64,000 nt of DNA from Sediminibacterium roseum (lineage in GTDB: Bacteria > Bacteroidota > Bacteroidia > Chitinophagales > Chitinophagaceae): contig NZ_JAACJS010000015.1 in assembly GCF_009939005.1 (NCBI RefSeq), positions 808,325 to 872,324 on the forward strand, given 5' to 3'. Position numbers and translations under genes: made by a program. This document shows positions 8,544-17,341 of the stretch, one piece after another. Positions within the stretch are counted from its first letter, which is position 1, and each line of letters starts with the position of its first letter. The notes beneath the pieces were generated by a model. It saw only the letters and a program-made list of their open reading frames with translations. It did not search any database and was not told the DNA's origin.

Positions 8544-9805
8544 CCCAGTACTCCATTGCCTACCGCACAACCAAGGCAACGTTTGTTGAGGCAATAATGA
8601 TTTGTTAATTCTATCAGCGCCTGCGAATCAAGCGAGGAACGGTTGCTGATGTTCAATGCCTGCCATTGCCTGGTGATGGCATTTTTTTCAGCGGGCAATT
8701 CATACAACCACCGGATGGCTTTTTCGCGGGAACGTGCGTCGTTGCCGTACATACCATAGGCAAATAAAACAGGTACCACGGTATTGATGAGGATGTTTTC
8801 GGCCATCTGTTTCCCGAGGTGTTTGGGTTGATGCGCGGTTTCTTCGTCAAAACGGTAATGATCGTTCCAGTAGTCGTTCGCCGTAACCATAAACGATCCG
8901 ATCACTTCTTTACACTGCTTTTCTTCCTTCAACAAAGCAAAAAGATGGGAAGAGGTATGCAGCAGCATGGCCAGTTGCGCAAGGCGTACGGTTGGGAATG
9001 CCGCGGGCCGCATGCGCAGGAAAGCAGGTTGCTTGCCCACGGTTTGCAACCCGTATTTTTTCTTAAGGAACACGTATTCCTTCTGCAGCATCACCGCGTA
9101 ATGGTCTTTGTATTTCCCTGAGAGGAGGTTGGCTTGCCCGAGCAGCAAGGCCTCAAGCTGGTGGATCTGGTTCCTGTGTTTGGCAAGCAGCGTAACCGGG
9201 AGTGTTTTGGCCACCAGCTCAAACAAAGCGCTGTTCACGTTGATCCCGAAGTTGGCGGCGAGCATCCACCAGTAGGTTTCTTCCCAGTTACAGTTGGATT
9301 GCCTGAACAGGTTGAGCACCTGTTCCGATCTTCTTTCGAGGCGCTCGGCTGCGAGCCTTTCTTTCCATGCGCACCAGGCCAGGTGTTCGATTGCCGGTAA
9401 GAAAGAATGACAGGGGATCATTACCATCGTCTCCATCATCTGCGCATAACGCTCGAGTAAGATTTTGGGAACGCGCTGGTGAAGCGCGAGTGTGGGAAAC
9501 AGGTTCCCCTGCGCATCATATACCGGCGCATCTTCTTCCCAAACAACATGAAGAATGATGTTTGAATAATTCCTGTCTGAACCGTGTTTGTGTTTGTACC
9601 AATCCGAAGAGAGCAGGTGCAACTCTACATTGCCCACCCATTTTGTCTGGCCGATGCGTATGACCGCCTCGGAAAAATCGGGCCCCTGGTGAAGATTAAG
9701 TATGCCGGGTTTTTCAATATGGATCGTTTCTCCCTGCGCGGTACATAGTTGCTGGCGGTTGAAATATTGGAACCGCCAGATGAACTGTAGTAATTTTTCA
9801 TTCAT
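8522..9805 (-). CDS. DUF2851 family protein
   Basis: This 427-residue protein matches the Bacteroidota DUF2851 family, recognised by the opening LQFIWRFQYFNRQQL, by LHQGPDFSEAVIRIG and by GNVELHLLSSDWYKHKH near residues 59-75. No catalytic activity is established for the family. The C-terminus carries CLNKRCLGCAVGN, a Cys-rich stretch that could bind a metal. The final residues KLGIRN are encoded by the heptamer repeat, so the native stop may have shifted. It is the last gene of the minus-strand run that begins with the DUF2520 gene. Confidence 0.85.
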   Translation of the reverse strand: MNEKLLQFIWRFQYFNRQQLCTAQGETIHIEKPGILNLHQGPDFSEAVIRIGQTKWVGNVELHLLSSDWYKHKHGSDRNYSNIILHVVWEEDAPVYDAQGNLFPTLALHQRVPKILLERYAQMMETMVMIPCHSFLPAIEHLAWCAWKERLAAERLERRSEQVLNLFRQSNCNWEETYWWMLAANFGINVNSALFELVAKTLPVTLLAKHRNQIHQLEALLLGQANLLSGKYKDHYAVMLQKEYVFLKKKYGLQTVGKQPAFLRMRPAAFPTVRLAQLAMLLHTSSHLFALLKEEKQCKEVIGSFMVTANDYWNDHYRFDEETAHQPKHLGKQMAENILINTVVPVLFAYGMYGNDARSREKAIRWLYELPAEKNAITRQWQALNISNRSSLDSQALIELTNHYCLNKRCLGCAVGNGVLGKLGIRN

Positions 9806-9876
9806 AAAACACCGCTTTTATTGCGGCGGCTGAAAAATTACAAAGGATAGGAACGTAATAAATACCTGATTTTTGT

Positions 9877-10464
9877 TTACGGATTTATCGTATGCAACGC
9901 CTGCACAACGCGGCTCACCGGCAATCCCATCACGTTGTAAAAATCTCCGTTGATCGATCTTATGCCAACCACGCCGATCCATTCCTGTATGGCATAGGCG
10001 CCGGCTTTATCGTAGGGCTGGTATTTGTCTACATAAAATACGATCTGCTCTTCTGTCAATTCATAAAACACAACTTCCGTTACATCTGCGAATGCCGTTT
10101 CTTCGTGCCCGTGCAGGATCACCACACCCGTGATCACTTTGTGTTGTTTGCCTGATAACGATTTTAATATGCGGATCGCATCGGCACGGTCAACCGGTTT
10201 GTTGATCACTTCCTCATCCAACACCACGATGGTATCCGCGGCCACTACTGGGCGTTGTGAAAGCTCGCCATGAAAGGCGCTCTGCACATAGTTCTTCGCC
10301 GCATGTGCCTTGTTGCGCGCAATGTGCATCGCAATCTCGGTACGTGGCAGGTCGGCAGGAAAACTCTCATCTGTGTTCTGCACAATCACCCGGAACGGCA
10401 CTTCGGCCCATTCCAATAACATTTTTCTTCGTGGGGATTGCGACGCGAGGATGATCTCTTTCAT
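9877..10464 (-). CDS. maf: Maf-like nucleoside triphosphate pyrophosphatase
   Basis: Maf proteins hydrolyse non-canonical or modified nucleoside triphosphates such as dTTP/UTP and 5-methyl-UTP, and some affect septation. The substrate-binding signature ILASQSPRRKMLLEWAEVPF opens the 195-residue protein, and the ADTIVVLDEEVINKP segment carries the conserved catalytic Asp. The ATG at 10464 was preferred to a TTG two codons upstream. It follows the UbiA gene after 114 bp in the same-direction cluster. Confidence 0.93.
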   Translation of the reverse strand: MKEIILASQSPRRKMLLEWAEVPFRVIVQNTDESFPADLPRTEIAMHIARNKAHAAKNYVQSAFHGELSQRPVVAADTIVVLDEEVINKPVDRADAIRILKSLSGKQHKVITGVVILHGHEETAFADVTEVVFYELTEEQIVFYVDKYQPYDKAGAYAIQEWIGVVGIRSINGDFYNVMGLPVSRVVQALHTINP

Positions 10465-10578
10465 GTTCAAGGGTAAGTAGTGAATGATGGGCAGTTAATG
10501 GCAGATGGTGAATTTAGGAACTGACCGGCAATTAAAAAATTTTATCGTTGAGGGACAGATGTTCGTAAGCGTTCTTGC

Positions 10579-11514
10579 TTACAGGTAGAACATAAAGAAC
10601 ACCATCGACAGGATGCCCGTGAGCATAACGAGTTTTACAACGCTGCTGAGCTGGTGAAAATCTTCGGGCGATTGGGCCCTGAATAATTTCCGGAAGATCC
10701 ATACCAGTGGCGCCACTACAAAAAGCATACAATAAAGGGCGCTGTGCCACCAGCCAAAGGGCAGAACGTAAAACTGCACCACCACTATGGTTGCAACGAG
10801 TACAACGATCCACACCGCTACAAATACTTTGCTCGCGTTCAGTCCCCATACAATGGGCATTGTCTTGCATCCATACCGCCGGTCGCCGTCCATGTCTTCC
10901 ATGTCTTTGATCACTTCGCGGATAAGAGAGATGATGAATGCAAACGAAGCATACAAAACCGCGAACCTGAAAAAGCGGACCTCGTTGTGATCAACCGCTA
11001 ATATCGTATTGATCTGCAGCGGGTATTTTGAAAAGAAAATAATAAAAATGACCCATGCCGTAAGCAGAGAGATCAATACGTTGCCGATGAGCAGTTGTTT
11101 TTTTAGATTCGTTGAATAGAACCACAACAAAATAATGCTTCCGAAATTGGCCAGTACCAGGTGCCAGTGCTGCGCGATGGGTAGTGCGGATACGGTGAAG
11201 AACAAACCCAGCAAACTCAGGAACATGTGCCAGAAAATAACCCAGCGCCTGTTGATGTGTACATTCACGATTACTTTATCGGGTTTGTTCACCTGGTCTA
11301 TGTTCAGGTCGAAATAATCGTTGATGATGTATCCCGCTGCGGCGATCACTACGGAAGCGATCACCAGGAAAATAAATTGTTTTGTCTCCCCTTCCATCAT
11401 TCCACCCGATGGGTATACTTTCCGATAGATGCAAAACTCAAACAACACCTGCGTAAGCGCTATGAATACGAGGTTGGGCCAGCGGATGAGTCTAAAAAAA
11501 GCAGGTACTATCAT
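10579..11514 (-). CDS. UbiA-family prenyltransferase (geranylgeranylglycerol-phosphate synthase-like)
   Basis: This 311-residue integral membrane enzyme has about eight to nine hydrophobic segments. Both Asp-rich prenyl-diphosphate motifs are present: NDYFDLNIDQVNKPDK, and DMEDMDGDRRYGCKTMP in the second half. Homologues in this conserved Bacteroidota position are usually annotated as geranylgeranylglycerol-phosphate geranylgeranyltransferases, but the acceptor is not proven. It lies between the KdsC-like phosphatase and Maf genes in one minus-strand cluster. A role in quinone or lipid prenylation are both open. Confidence 0.85.
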   Translation of the reverse strand: MIVPAFFRLIRWPNLVFIALTQVLFEFCIYRKVYPSGGMMEGETKQFIFLVIASVVIAAAGYIINDYFDLNIDQVNKPDKVIVNVHINRRWVIFWHMFLSLLGLFFTVSALPIAQHWHLVLANFGSIILLWFYSTNLKKQLLIGNVLISLLTAWVIFIIFFSKYPLQINTILAVDHNEVRFFRFAVLYASFAFIISLIREVIKDMEDMDGDRRYGCKTMPIVWGLNASKVFVAVWIVVLVATIVVVQFYVLPFGWWHSALYCMLFVVAPLVWIFRKLFRAQSPEDFHQLSSVVKLVMLTGILSMVFFMFYL

Positions 11515-11578
11515 AAAGATTCAAGGTACAAGAAAACAAGGAACATGAACACAACACAATAACAGGAAACAAACAACT

Positions 11579-12094
11579 TTACTTTGATCTGACGGATGTA
11601 TCGTTGTTCCAATCTCCCCGCAGTTTCATTACTTTTTCGATCACATCCCTCCCGCAGCCGTCGCCGCCCTTGTAATGTGAAATATAAACGGCGATCTCTT
11701 TTATTTCCTGTACGGCATCAAACGGGCAGCAGGGTAAACCGGTGAGTTGCATCACATCCAGGTCGGGAATATCATCGCCCATATAAAGCACTTTTTCCGG
11801 GCCGAGGTTGTGTTGCTTCATGAATTGCTGTAACACGGCGGCTTTGTTTTCGACCTGCATGTATACATCCTTCACGCCCAGTTTAAAAAGGCGTTCCTTT
11901 ACTTCTTCCGAATATCCGCCCGATATCACCACAACATGGTACCCGCGTTTAACGGCAAGCTGCAACGCATACCCGTCTTTGATGTTCATCTTCCTGGCCA
12001 TCACGCCGCCGGGCAATACAAGCAGGGTTCCGTCTGTTAACACGCCGTCAACATCAAAAACAAAACTGGTGATATGTTTGAATTTGTCGAGCAT
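11579..12094 (-). CDS. KdsC-type HAD phosphatase (3-deoxy-manno-octulosonate-8-phosphate phosphatase family)
   Basis: This 171-residue cap-less HAD phosphatase has the motif FDVDGVLTDGTLLV, with nucleophile Asp14 and acid/base Asp16. VVISGGYSEEV follows as motif II and MGDDIPDLDVM as motif IV. The size and the motif I context match KdsC, which removes phosphate from KDO 8-phosphate during lipopolysaccharide core synthesis. The related sialic acid 9-phosphate phosphatases cannot be excluded. It follows iscX after 52 bp on the same strand. Confidence 0.85.
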   Translation of the reverse strand: MLDKFKHITSFVFDVDGVLTDGTLLVLPGGVMARKMNIKDGYALQLAVKRGYHVVVISGGYSEEVKERLFKLGVKDVYMQVENKAAVLQQFMKQHNLGPEKVLYMGDDIPDLDVMQLTGLPCCPFDAVQEIKEIAVYISHYKGGDGCGRDVIEKVMKLRGDWNNDTSVRSK

Positions 12095-12146
12095 TTGCGG
12101 AACGGTTGTGGCCCCGTGTTCCGGGCCGCGGGGTCAAAGGCAAAAT

Positions 12147-12386
12147 CTATTTCTGGTTGTCTCTCCACTCATACACCCATGCACTCTGTATCATTTCCAG
12201 GTGTCCTTCGGTGCTTTGCTCGCGTGTGCCGGCAAAATTGGGGATCTCGAGGATCCATTCGAGCAGGTCGGTGAAACGGATGCGGTATATGCGCCCCTCA
12301 TTGAAGTCATCACCAAATCGCTCGTATAATTTCATCGCTATGTCTTCATGGTCTGCCCAGTGGATCGGCGGTTCAAAATGACTCAT
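12147..12386 (-). CDS. iscX: IscX-like Fe-S assembly adaptor
   Basis: This acidic 79-residue protein contains the IscX pattern: HWADHEDIAMKLYERFGDDF, then RFTDLLEWILEIPNF and a terminal W-containing helix (IQSAWVYEW). In E. coli IscX binds the cysteine desulfurase IscS and modulates iron donation. The ATG at 12386 was chosen because the frame extending to 12503 has no family content. It is 38 bp downstream of the ferredoxin gene, the same neighbour it has in proteobacterial isc operons, although no iscS or iscU is present here. Confidence 0.9.
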   Translation of the reverse strand: MSHFEPPIHWADHEDIAMKLYERFGDDFNEGRIYRIRFTDLLEWILEIPNFAGTREQSTEGHLEMIQSAWVYEWRDNQK

Positions 12387-12424
12387 TGTTTTGGTTTGAA
12401 GTGTGAAGTTGGTTTGCGCGTTCT

Positions 12425-12760
12425 TTATTCTCCCAAGAATTGCGTTTGATCGGGCAATGTTACCTCTATCTCCCCATCTCCCTCCTGCAACACACACTGG
12501 CAACCCAACCGCGAATTGATGCGTGGATTAACGGCGCGGTCGATGAAATCCTCTTCCCTGTCGCTCAGCTCTTCCAGGTGGTCCATTCCTTTGTCAACGT
12601 ACAGGTGACAGGTACTGCATGCACAAACCGCACCGCAGTTGTGGTGAAGCTCAATATCATTGTCCAGGCACACCTCCAGCAAGCTCTGGTCGTGCGCGAT
12701 ACCAGTAAGCGTAACGGGCTCCAGTCCTTTTTGCTCAAATTTTATCTTGATCGTATACAT
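12425..12760 (-). CDS. fdx: Isc-type [2Fe-2S] ferredoxin
   Basis: This 111-residue adrenodoxin-type ferredoxin donates electrons in Fe-S cluster assembly. Cluster ligands are Cys42, Cys48, Cys51 and Cys87 (NCGAVCACSTCHLYV, then LGCQC), the same numbering as E. coli Fdx when translation starts at the ATG at 12760. A TTG codon seven positions upstream is a weaker alternative start. Cys46 and Cys89 are extra, as in many Isc ferredoxins. It forms a pair with iscX, which follows directly. Confidence 0.93.
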   Translation of the reverse strand: MYTIKIKFEQKGLEPVTLTGIAHDQSLLEVCLDNDIELHHNCGAVCACSTCHLYVDKGMDHLEELSDREEDFIDRAVNPRINSRLGCQCVLQEGDGEIEVTLPDQTQFLGE

Positions 12761-12854
12761 ACCCTCCGTTTTGGCAGGCAAAAGTATCTTAGAATAGTTA
12801 CTTAACCATCTTACTTAACGAAAAACTTGGCGATCGGGTTCAATTAGGGTGATT

Positions 12855-13628
12855 TTACGGGTTATTATTTCCGGATATAGACAGGATGCTTTCCGTCATG
12901 GCCCTGTAAATCCCGGCCGCCTGCGGATGCATTTCAAGCAGTTTGAGATGCTTTGCAATGGTTTTGCTGTCGCCCCTGGAAGCCGGCCCTGCCTGCAGGT
13001 CTTTCGGATGCCCGTGCCGCAACCGCTGCACCGAAGCTTCGATCAGGGGGTAAAAAAGGCTGAAATCGATCTGCTCCTTTTCACAATAGTCTGCCGCAAG
13101 ATGAAAAAGATGGTTGGTGAAGTTCAATGTAAACGAAGCCAGCATGTGCAGTTTCGCCCGTTTTTCATCTCCTGCAACGATCACGTCGTTTGTAAAAAGG
13201 GATGCGAACGCGCTTAGCTCTGCGACCGTTTCCGGCGAATCGCCGTCTACCACCATCGTTACCGGGGCAAGATGGGCCATGTTCTTCCTTACCATCTTCA
13301 TCGGCCAGGCTACGCCGTATTTACCGCCGGTATTTTCCAGGATGTTTTTTGAGATGGACCCCGCGGTGTGAACCACCGTTTTACCGGGTACGGATAACCG
13401 GGCCGCTACCTCTGCAACCGCATCGTCTGTTACAGCGATGAGATAAAGATCCGCGCTGGGTGTAATAAGCGATAACCGGTCGGTGGCCTCCGCTTCAAGC
13501 GCTGCTGCCAGGGTTTGGGCGTGTTGCAGCCGGTGGTTGTATACCTGCAGCACTTTGTGGCCGCTTTCCTTTAGTTCCTTGCCCATAACCGTGGCAACAT
13601 TACCCGAACCGATGATCGTAACCTTCAT
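12855..13628 (-). CDS. Rossmann-like and DUF2520 domain protein
   Basis: This 257-residue protein has an N-terminal Rossmann domain with the dinucleotide loop GSGNVATVMG at residues 7-16, and a C-terminal all-helical DUF2520 region resembling 6-phosphogluconate dehydrogenase-type C-domains. AVTDDAV and VVHTAGS mark the NAD(P)-binding half. The family is a putative oxidoreductase of unknown substrate, usually near pantothenate or nucleotide genes in Bacteroidota. It is the first gene of the DUF2520-fdx-iscX-KdsC-UbiA-Maf run, 94 bp upstream of fdx. Its start codon is only 12 bp from the divergent hydrolase start. Confidence 0.88.
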   Translation of the reverse strand: MKVTIIGSGNVATVMGKELKESGHKVLQVYNHRLQHAQTLAAALEAEATDRLSLITPSADLYLIAVTDDAVAEVAARLSVPGKTVVHTAGSISKNILENTGGKYGVAWPMKMVRKNMAHLAPVTMVVDGDSPETVAELSAFASLFTNDVIVAGDEKRAKLHMLASFTLNFTNHLFHLAADYCEKEQIDFSLFYPLIEASVQRLRHGHPKDLQAGPASRGDSKTIAKHLKLLEMHPQAAGIYRAMTESILSISGNNNP

Positions 13629-13640
13629 ATCTTTAAGCTT

Positions 13641-14510
13641 ATGAAGATGAAATTAGCACAAAGGCTGCTCATCGGTTATTATAAAACCAAACTCAGGACC
13701 ATTGCGCTGGTTTCGCCGGGCAAGGCAGCCAGGGAGGCTTTTGACATTTTCTGTACCCCTTTTTCCGAAAAGGCGCCAAAAAAACCGCCGCCCGCATTTC
13801 ACGGGTCGGAGAAACTTTCTTTTGAAATGGATGGCGCCACCATCCGCGGTTTCAGGTTCAACCCTTCCAAACCAAATGGCAGGAAGATCCTGGTGGTGCA
13901 CGGCTTCCGCAGCTATTCCTATAAGTTCGAGGCCTATTTCCTGGCGCTCAGGCAGGAAGGGTTTGAAGTGATCGCTTTCGATGCGCCGGCCCACGGGCTC
14001 AGTTCGGGTAAACGCATCAACGCATATATATATAAGAGAGTAATCGAACAGATCGAAAAACACTACGGGCCTTTTTATGGGGTGATGGGACATTCTTTCG
14101 GCGGGCTCTCTGCCTCACTGGCATTTGAGGGCTTTACAGATCGATCCAACCGGAAGCTGGTGCTCATCGCACCCGCCGAAACAGAAACAGCCATCGATAA
14201 TTTTTTTACCATCACCCGGCTCAACGAACATGTACGCCGTAGTTTCACGAACATGGTGAACAAACTCAGCGAATACCCCATCAGTTATTTCTCGGTAGGA
14301 AGGGCAGTAAAAACACTTGATTCGCCGGTTTTGTGGATCCACGACAAGCACGATGTGATCTGTCCCTTTGCCGATGTTAAGCCTTTATTATCATTGGATC
14401 TGCCGCATGTGACCTTTCATGTTACAGAGGGGCTGGGACACAATAAAATTTACCGCGAAGAGAAAATCAGGCGCCAGATCGTGCAGTTTTTCGCAGACGG
14501 CATTTCCTGA
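13641..14510 (+). CDS. Alpha/beta hydrolase
   Basis: This 289-residue hydrolase has nucleophile Ser152 in the elbow GHSFGG. The oxyanion-side HGF motif is at residues 87-89, a likely acid is in HDKHDVICPFAD, and the catalytic His is in EGLGHNKIY near the C-terminus. The first 50 residues are basic and poorly conserved, without a signal peptide. The substrate is unknown. It resembles serine aminopeptidase/lysophospholipase-like cytoplasmic hydrolases. The very short gap to the divergent DUF2520 gene means the two promoters must lie inside each other's coding region. Confidence 0.85.
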   Translation: MKMKLAQRLLIGYYKTKLRTIALVSPGKAAREAFDIFCTPFSEKAPKKPPPAFHGSEKLSFEMDGATIRGFRFNPSKPNGRKILVVHGFRSYSYKFEAYFLALRQEGFEVIAFDAPAHGLSSGKRINAYIYKRVIEQIEKHYGPFYGVMGHSFGGLSASLAFEGFTDRSNRKLVLIAPAETETAIDNFFTITRLNEHVRRSFTNMVNKLSEYPISYFSVGRAVKTLDSPVLWIHDKHDVICPFADVKPLLSLDLPHVTFHVTEGLGHNKIYREEKIRRQIVQFFADGIS

Positions 14511-14515
14511 TATTT

Positions 14516-14545
14516 TTTGTGTTTTGATCCTTTCCCCTAATATTG
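14516..14545 (+). promoter_or_regulatory. Possible topA promoter
   Basis: TTTG at 14516-14519 and TAATATTG at 14538-14545 are separated by 18 bp. This approximates the Bacteroidota -33/-7 arrangement, with one mismatch in the -7 element. It would give a leader of about 100 nt, which contains a small TCCGTT/AACGGA hairpin just before the start codon. Confidence 0.35.
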
Positions 14546-14652
14546 CAGCGAAGAACTCCTCCTGATCCGGCCAAGCCGGACGGTATTTTCCGGGTTCGGG
14601 CATAAGGTTACATAGACGAAAAATTCCGTTCGGAACGGACCAACAAGGCTGT

Positions 14653-17235
14653 ATGGCAAAAAACTTACTCATCGTAGAGTCACCGGCAAAAGCCAAGACC
14701 ATAGAAAAGATCCTCGGGAAAGATTTCGAGGTCAGGAGTTGCTATGGGCACATCCGCGACCTGGAAAAAGACGATATGGGGATCGATGTGAACAATAACT
14801 ACCAGCCCCGTTACAAGGTGCCGGAAGACAAGGAAAGGGTCGTAAAAGAACTCAGGCAACTCGCTAAAAAGTCGGACGAAGTATGGCTCGCATCGGATGA
14901 GGACCGTGAAGGGGAAAGCATCAGCTGGCACCTGGCGGAAGTATTGGGGCTCGATCCCAAAGAGACCAAAAGGATCGTGTTCCACGAGATCACAGCTCCG
15001 GCCATTAAAAAAGCAGTTGACAATCCACGCAAAATAGACATGAACCTGGTGAATGCGCAGCAGGCAAGGCGCGTGCTCGACAGGCTGGTTGGTTTTGAAC
15101 TCAGCCCCGTGCTGTGGCGCAAGATCGGTATGCAGCGCAGCCTCAGCGCCGGTCGTGTGCAGAGTGTGGCGGTGCGACTGATCGTTGAGCGGGAAAGAGA
15201 GATCAACAATTTTATCCCCGAAAGCAGTTATAAAATAGAAGCGTTTTTTACGGCGCAGGACATCAACAACAAAACGGTTACGTTCAAGGCAGACGGGCCC
15301 AATAAAATGTCTACCGAAAAAGATGCAAAATCATTTTTGGAAAGTTGCAAAGGCGCGAACTATACGGTTGCGGACATCCAGGTAAAACCCGCAAAACGCA
15401 CACCGGCAGCGCCTTTCACCACCTCAACCCTGCAACAGGAAGCATCGCGCAAGATGGGGTACAGCGTGAGCAAGACGATGCTGCTTGCGCAGAAACTGTA
15501 CGAAAGCGGAAAGATCACCTACATGCGTACAGACAGCGTGAATCTTAGTGATACCGCACTGGCCGATATCCGCAAACAGGTAACCAACGCGTACGGCGAA
15601 CAATACCATCAACCCAGGAAATTCAAGAACAAGAACGATAACGCGCAGGAGGCGCACGAAGCCATCAGGCCAACGTACATGAGTACAACATCCGTAGAAG
15701 ATGAAGACTCGCGCCGGCTCTACGAACTGATCTGGAAAAGAACCATCGCCTCCCAGATGAGCGATGCGGAGTTTGAAAAAACAACTGCGAAGATCGATAT
15801 CAGCACCAATAAGGAAACCCTGTCCGCAAACGGTGAAGTGATGAAATTCGACGGCTTCCTGAAAGTATACCTCGAAGGCAAAGACGAAGAAGACGAAGAA
15901 AATACAGAAGGCATGCTTCCGCCACTGACGGTGGGAATGAAGCTCGATTTTACCGAGATGACCGCTTCGGAAAAATTCACACGGCCGGCGGCGCGCTATA
16001 CGGAGGCATCGCTCGTAAAAAAACTGGAAGAACTGGGCATCGGCCGGCCATCAACGTATGCGCCAACGATCTCCACCATTGTAAAAAGAAATTACGTAGA
16101 GAAGCGGGAGAAAGAAGGGGTGAAAAGGGAAGTGGCGCTGCTTACTTTATCAAAGAACGACAACATCGGCAAACAGATCTTACAGGAAAATACCGGCGCA
16201 GAAAAAAACAAGCTGTTCCCGACCGATCTTGGTTTGGTGGTGACGGATTTTCTGAAACAATATTTTACGCGAGTGATGGATTTCAGTTTCACCGCGAAGA
16301 TCGAAGAAGAGTTTGACCAGATCGCCGAAGGAAAAATTTCCTGGAGCAAAATGATCGACGGTTTTTACAAACCTTTCCACGAAACCATCGAGCACACACT
16401 CGAAACCGCGGAGCGGGCCAAAGGCGAAAGGGAGCTGGGCATCGATGAGGCCACGGGCAAAAAAGTGATCGCGCGTATGGGGCGTTATGGCCCGATGGTA
16501 CAGATCGGCGACACATCAGATGAAACAGAAAAACCAAGGTTCGCCAAACTCAAACAATCGCAAAGCATCGAAACCATCACCATGGAAGAAGCGATGCAGT
16601 TGTTCTCTTTGCCAAGAACATTGGGCGAATACGAGGGACAGGAGGTTTCCGTAAACGTAGGAAGGTTTGGTCCGTATGTAAAGCTTGGCGAACAGTTCAT
16701 TTCCATTCCGAAAGGAGAAGACCTGCACGAGATCGAATTGGAGCGTGCCATAGAGCTGATCAACGAGAAACAGCAGGCCGATGCACCGATCGCTTTTTAC
16801 ATGGAACTGCCGGTAACAAAGGGCAAGGGGCGTTTTGGACCGTTCATCAAATGGAACGATATGTTCATCAACATACCGCGGGCATATAATTTTGATGCGC
16901 TTTCGCAGAGCGATATCAATGAACTGATCGAAAAGAAAATTGCCAAAGAAGAAAACCGTTTCATCAGGCAATGGCCGGCCGAAAAGATCTCTATCGAAAA
17001 TGGAAGATGGGGGCCGTTCATACGCTTCAACAAAAAAATGCTCAAACTGCACCGCAAGCCAGACAGCAGCAAGTATACGCCTGAAGAACTGGCAGACATC
17101 GACATCGAGGTGATCAAACAAATGATCGAAGAGCAGGTGCCGAATGCCTTTGCCAAGAAAGCAGCGAAGAAAACCGCGGCGCCGAAGAAGGCAGCAAAGA
17201 AAGCAGCACCCAAGAAAGCGGCAAAGAAGAAATAA
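14653..17235 (+). CDS. topA: DNA topoisomerase I (type IA) with Lys/Ala-rich tail
   Basis: This 860-residue enzyme relaxes negative supercoils by transient single-strand cleavage. The TOPRIM domain starts with VESPAKAKTIEKILG at residues 8-22 and has the acidic triad ASDEDREGE at residues 80-88. The active-site Tyr is Tyr290 in KITYMRTDS. The C-terminal region has no zinc-ribbon cysteines. It carries four short topoisomerase C-terminal repeats instead, each with a G-R-(Y/F/W)-G-P core (GRYGPMVQ, GRFGPYVK, GRFGPFIK, GRWGPFIR). The last 26 or so residues are an AKKAAPKK-type histone-H1-like tail that should bind DNA non-specifically. Confidence 0.98.
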   Translation: MAKNLLIVESPAKAKTIEKILGKDFEVRSCYGHIRDLEKDDMGIDVNNNYQPRYKVPEDKERVVKELRQLAKKSDEVWLASDEDREGESISWHLAEVLGLDPKETKRIVFHEITAPAIKKAVDNPRKIDMNLVNAQQARRVLDRLVGFELSPVLWRKIGMQRSLSAGRVQSVAVRLIVEREREINNFIPESSYKIEAFFTAQDINNKTVTFKADGPNKMSTEKDAKSFLESCKGANYTVADIQVKPAKRTPAAPFTTSTLQQEASRKMGYSVSKTMLLAQKLYESGKITYMRTDSVNLSDTALADIRKQVTNAYGEQYHQPRKFKNKNDNAQEAHEAIRPTYMSTTSVEDEDSRRLYELIWKRTIASQMSDAEFEKTTAKIDISTNKETLSANGEVMKFDGFLKVYLEGKDEEDEENTEGMLPPLTVGMKLDFTEMTASEKFTRPAARYTEASLVKKLEELGIGRPSTYAPTISTIVKRNYVEKREKEGVKREVALLTLSKNDNIGKQILQENTGAEKNKLFPTDLGLVVTDFLKQYFTRVMDFSFTAKIEEEFDQIAEGKISWSKMIDGFYKPFHETIEHTLETAERAKGERELGIDEATGKKVIARMGRYGPMVQIGDTSDETEKPRFAKLKQSQSIETITMEEAMQLFSLPRTLGEYEGQEVSVNVGRFGPYVKLGEQFISIPKGEDLHEIELERAIELINEKQQADAPIAFYMELPVTKGKGRFGPFIKWNDMFINIPRAYNFDALSQSDINELIEKKIAKEENRFIRQWPAEKISIENGRWGPFIRFNKKMLKLHRKPDSSKYTPEELADIDIEVIKQMIEEQVPNAFAKKAAKKTAAPKKAAKKAAPKKAAKKK

Positions 17236-17271
17236 TTTTACGGGACGGTTCTATAAAAAGCGTCCGTAAAC

Positions 17272-17320
17272 AAAAAGTGGTTAAAAGAAGTTCAACCTTC
17301 CTTTAACCACTTTTTATTTT
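17272..17320. terminator. Bidirectional terminator
   Basis: AAAAAGTGGTTAAA pairs with TTTAACCACTTTTT and is followed by a T-rich tract, between the convergent topA and desaturase genes. A second, shorter hairpin precedes it at 17239-17268. Confidence 0.85.
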
Positions 17321-17341
17321 TCAGGATCTTGACCCCGCAAC

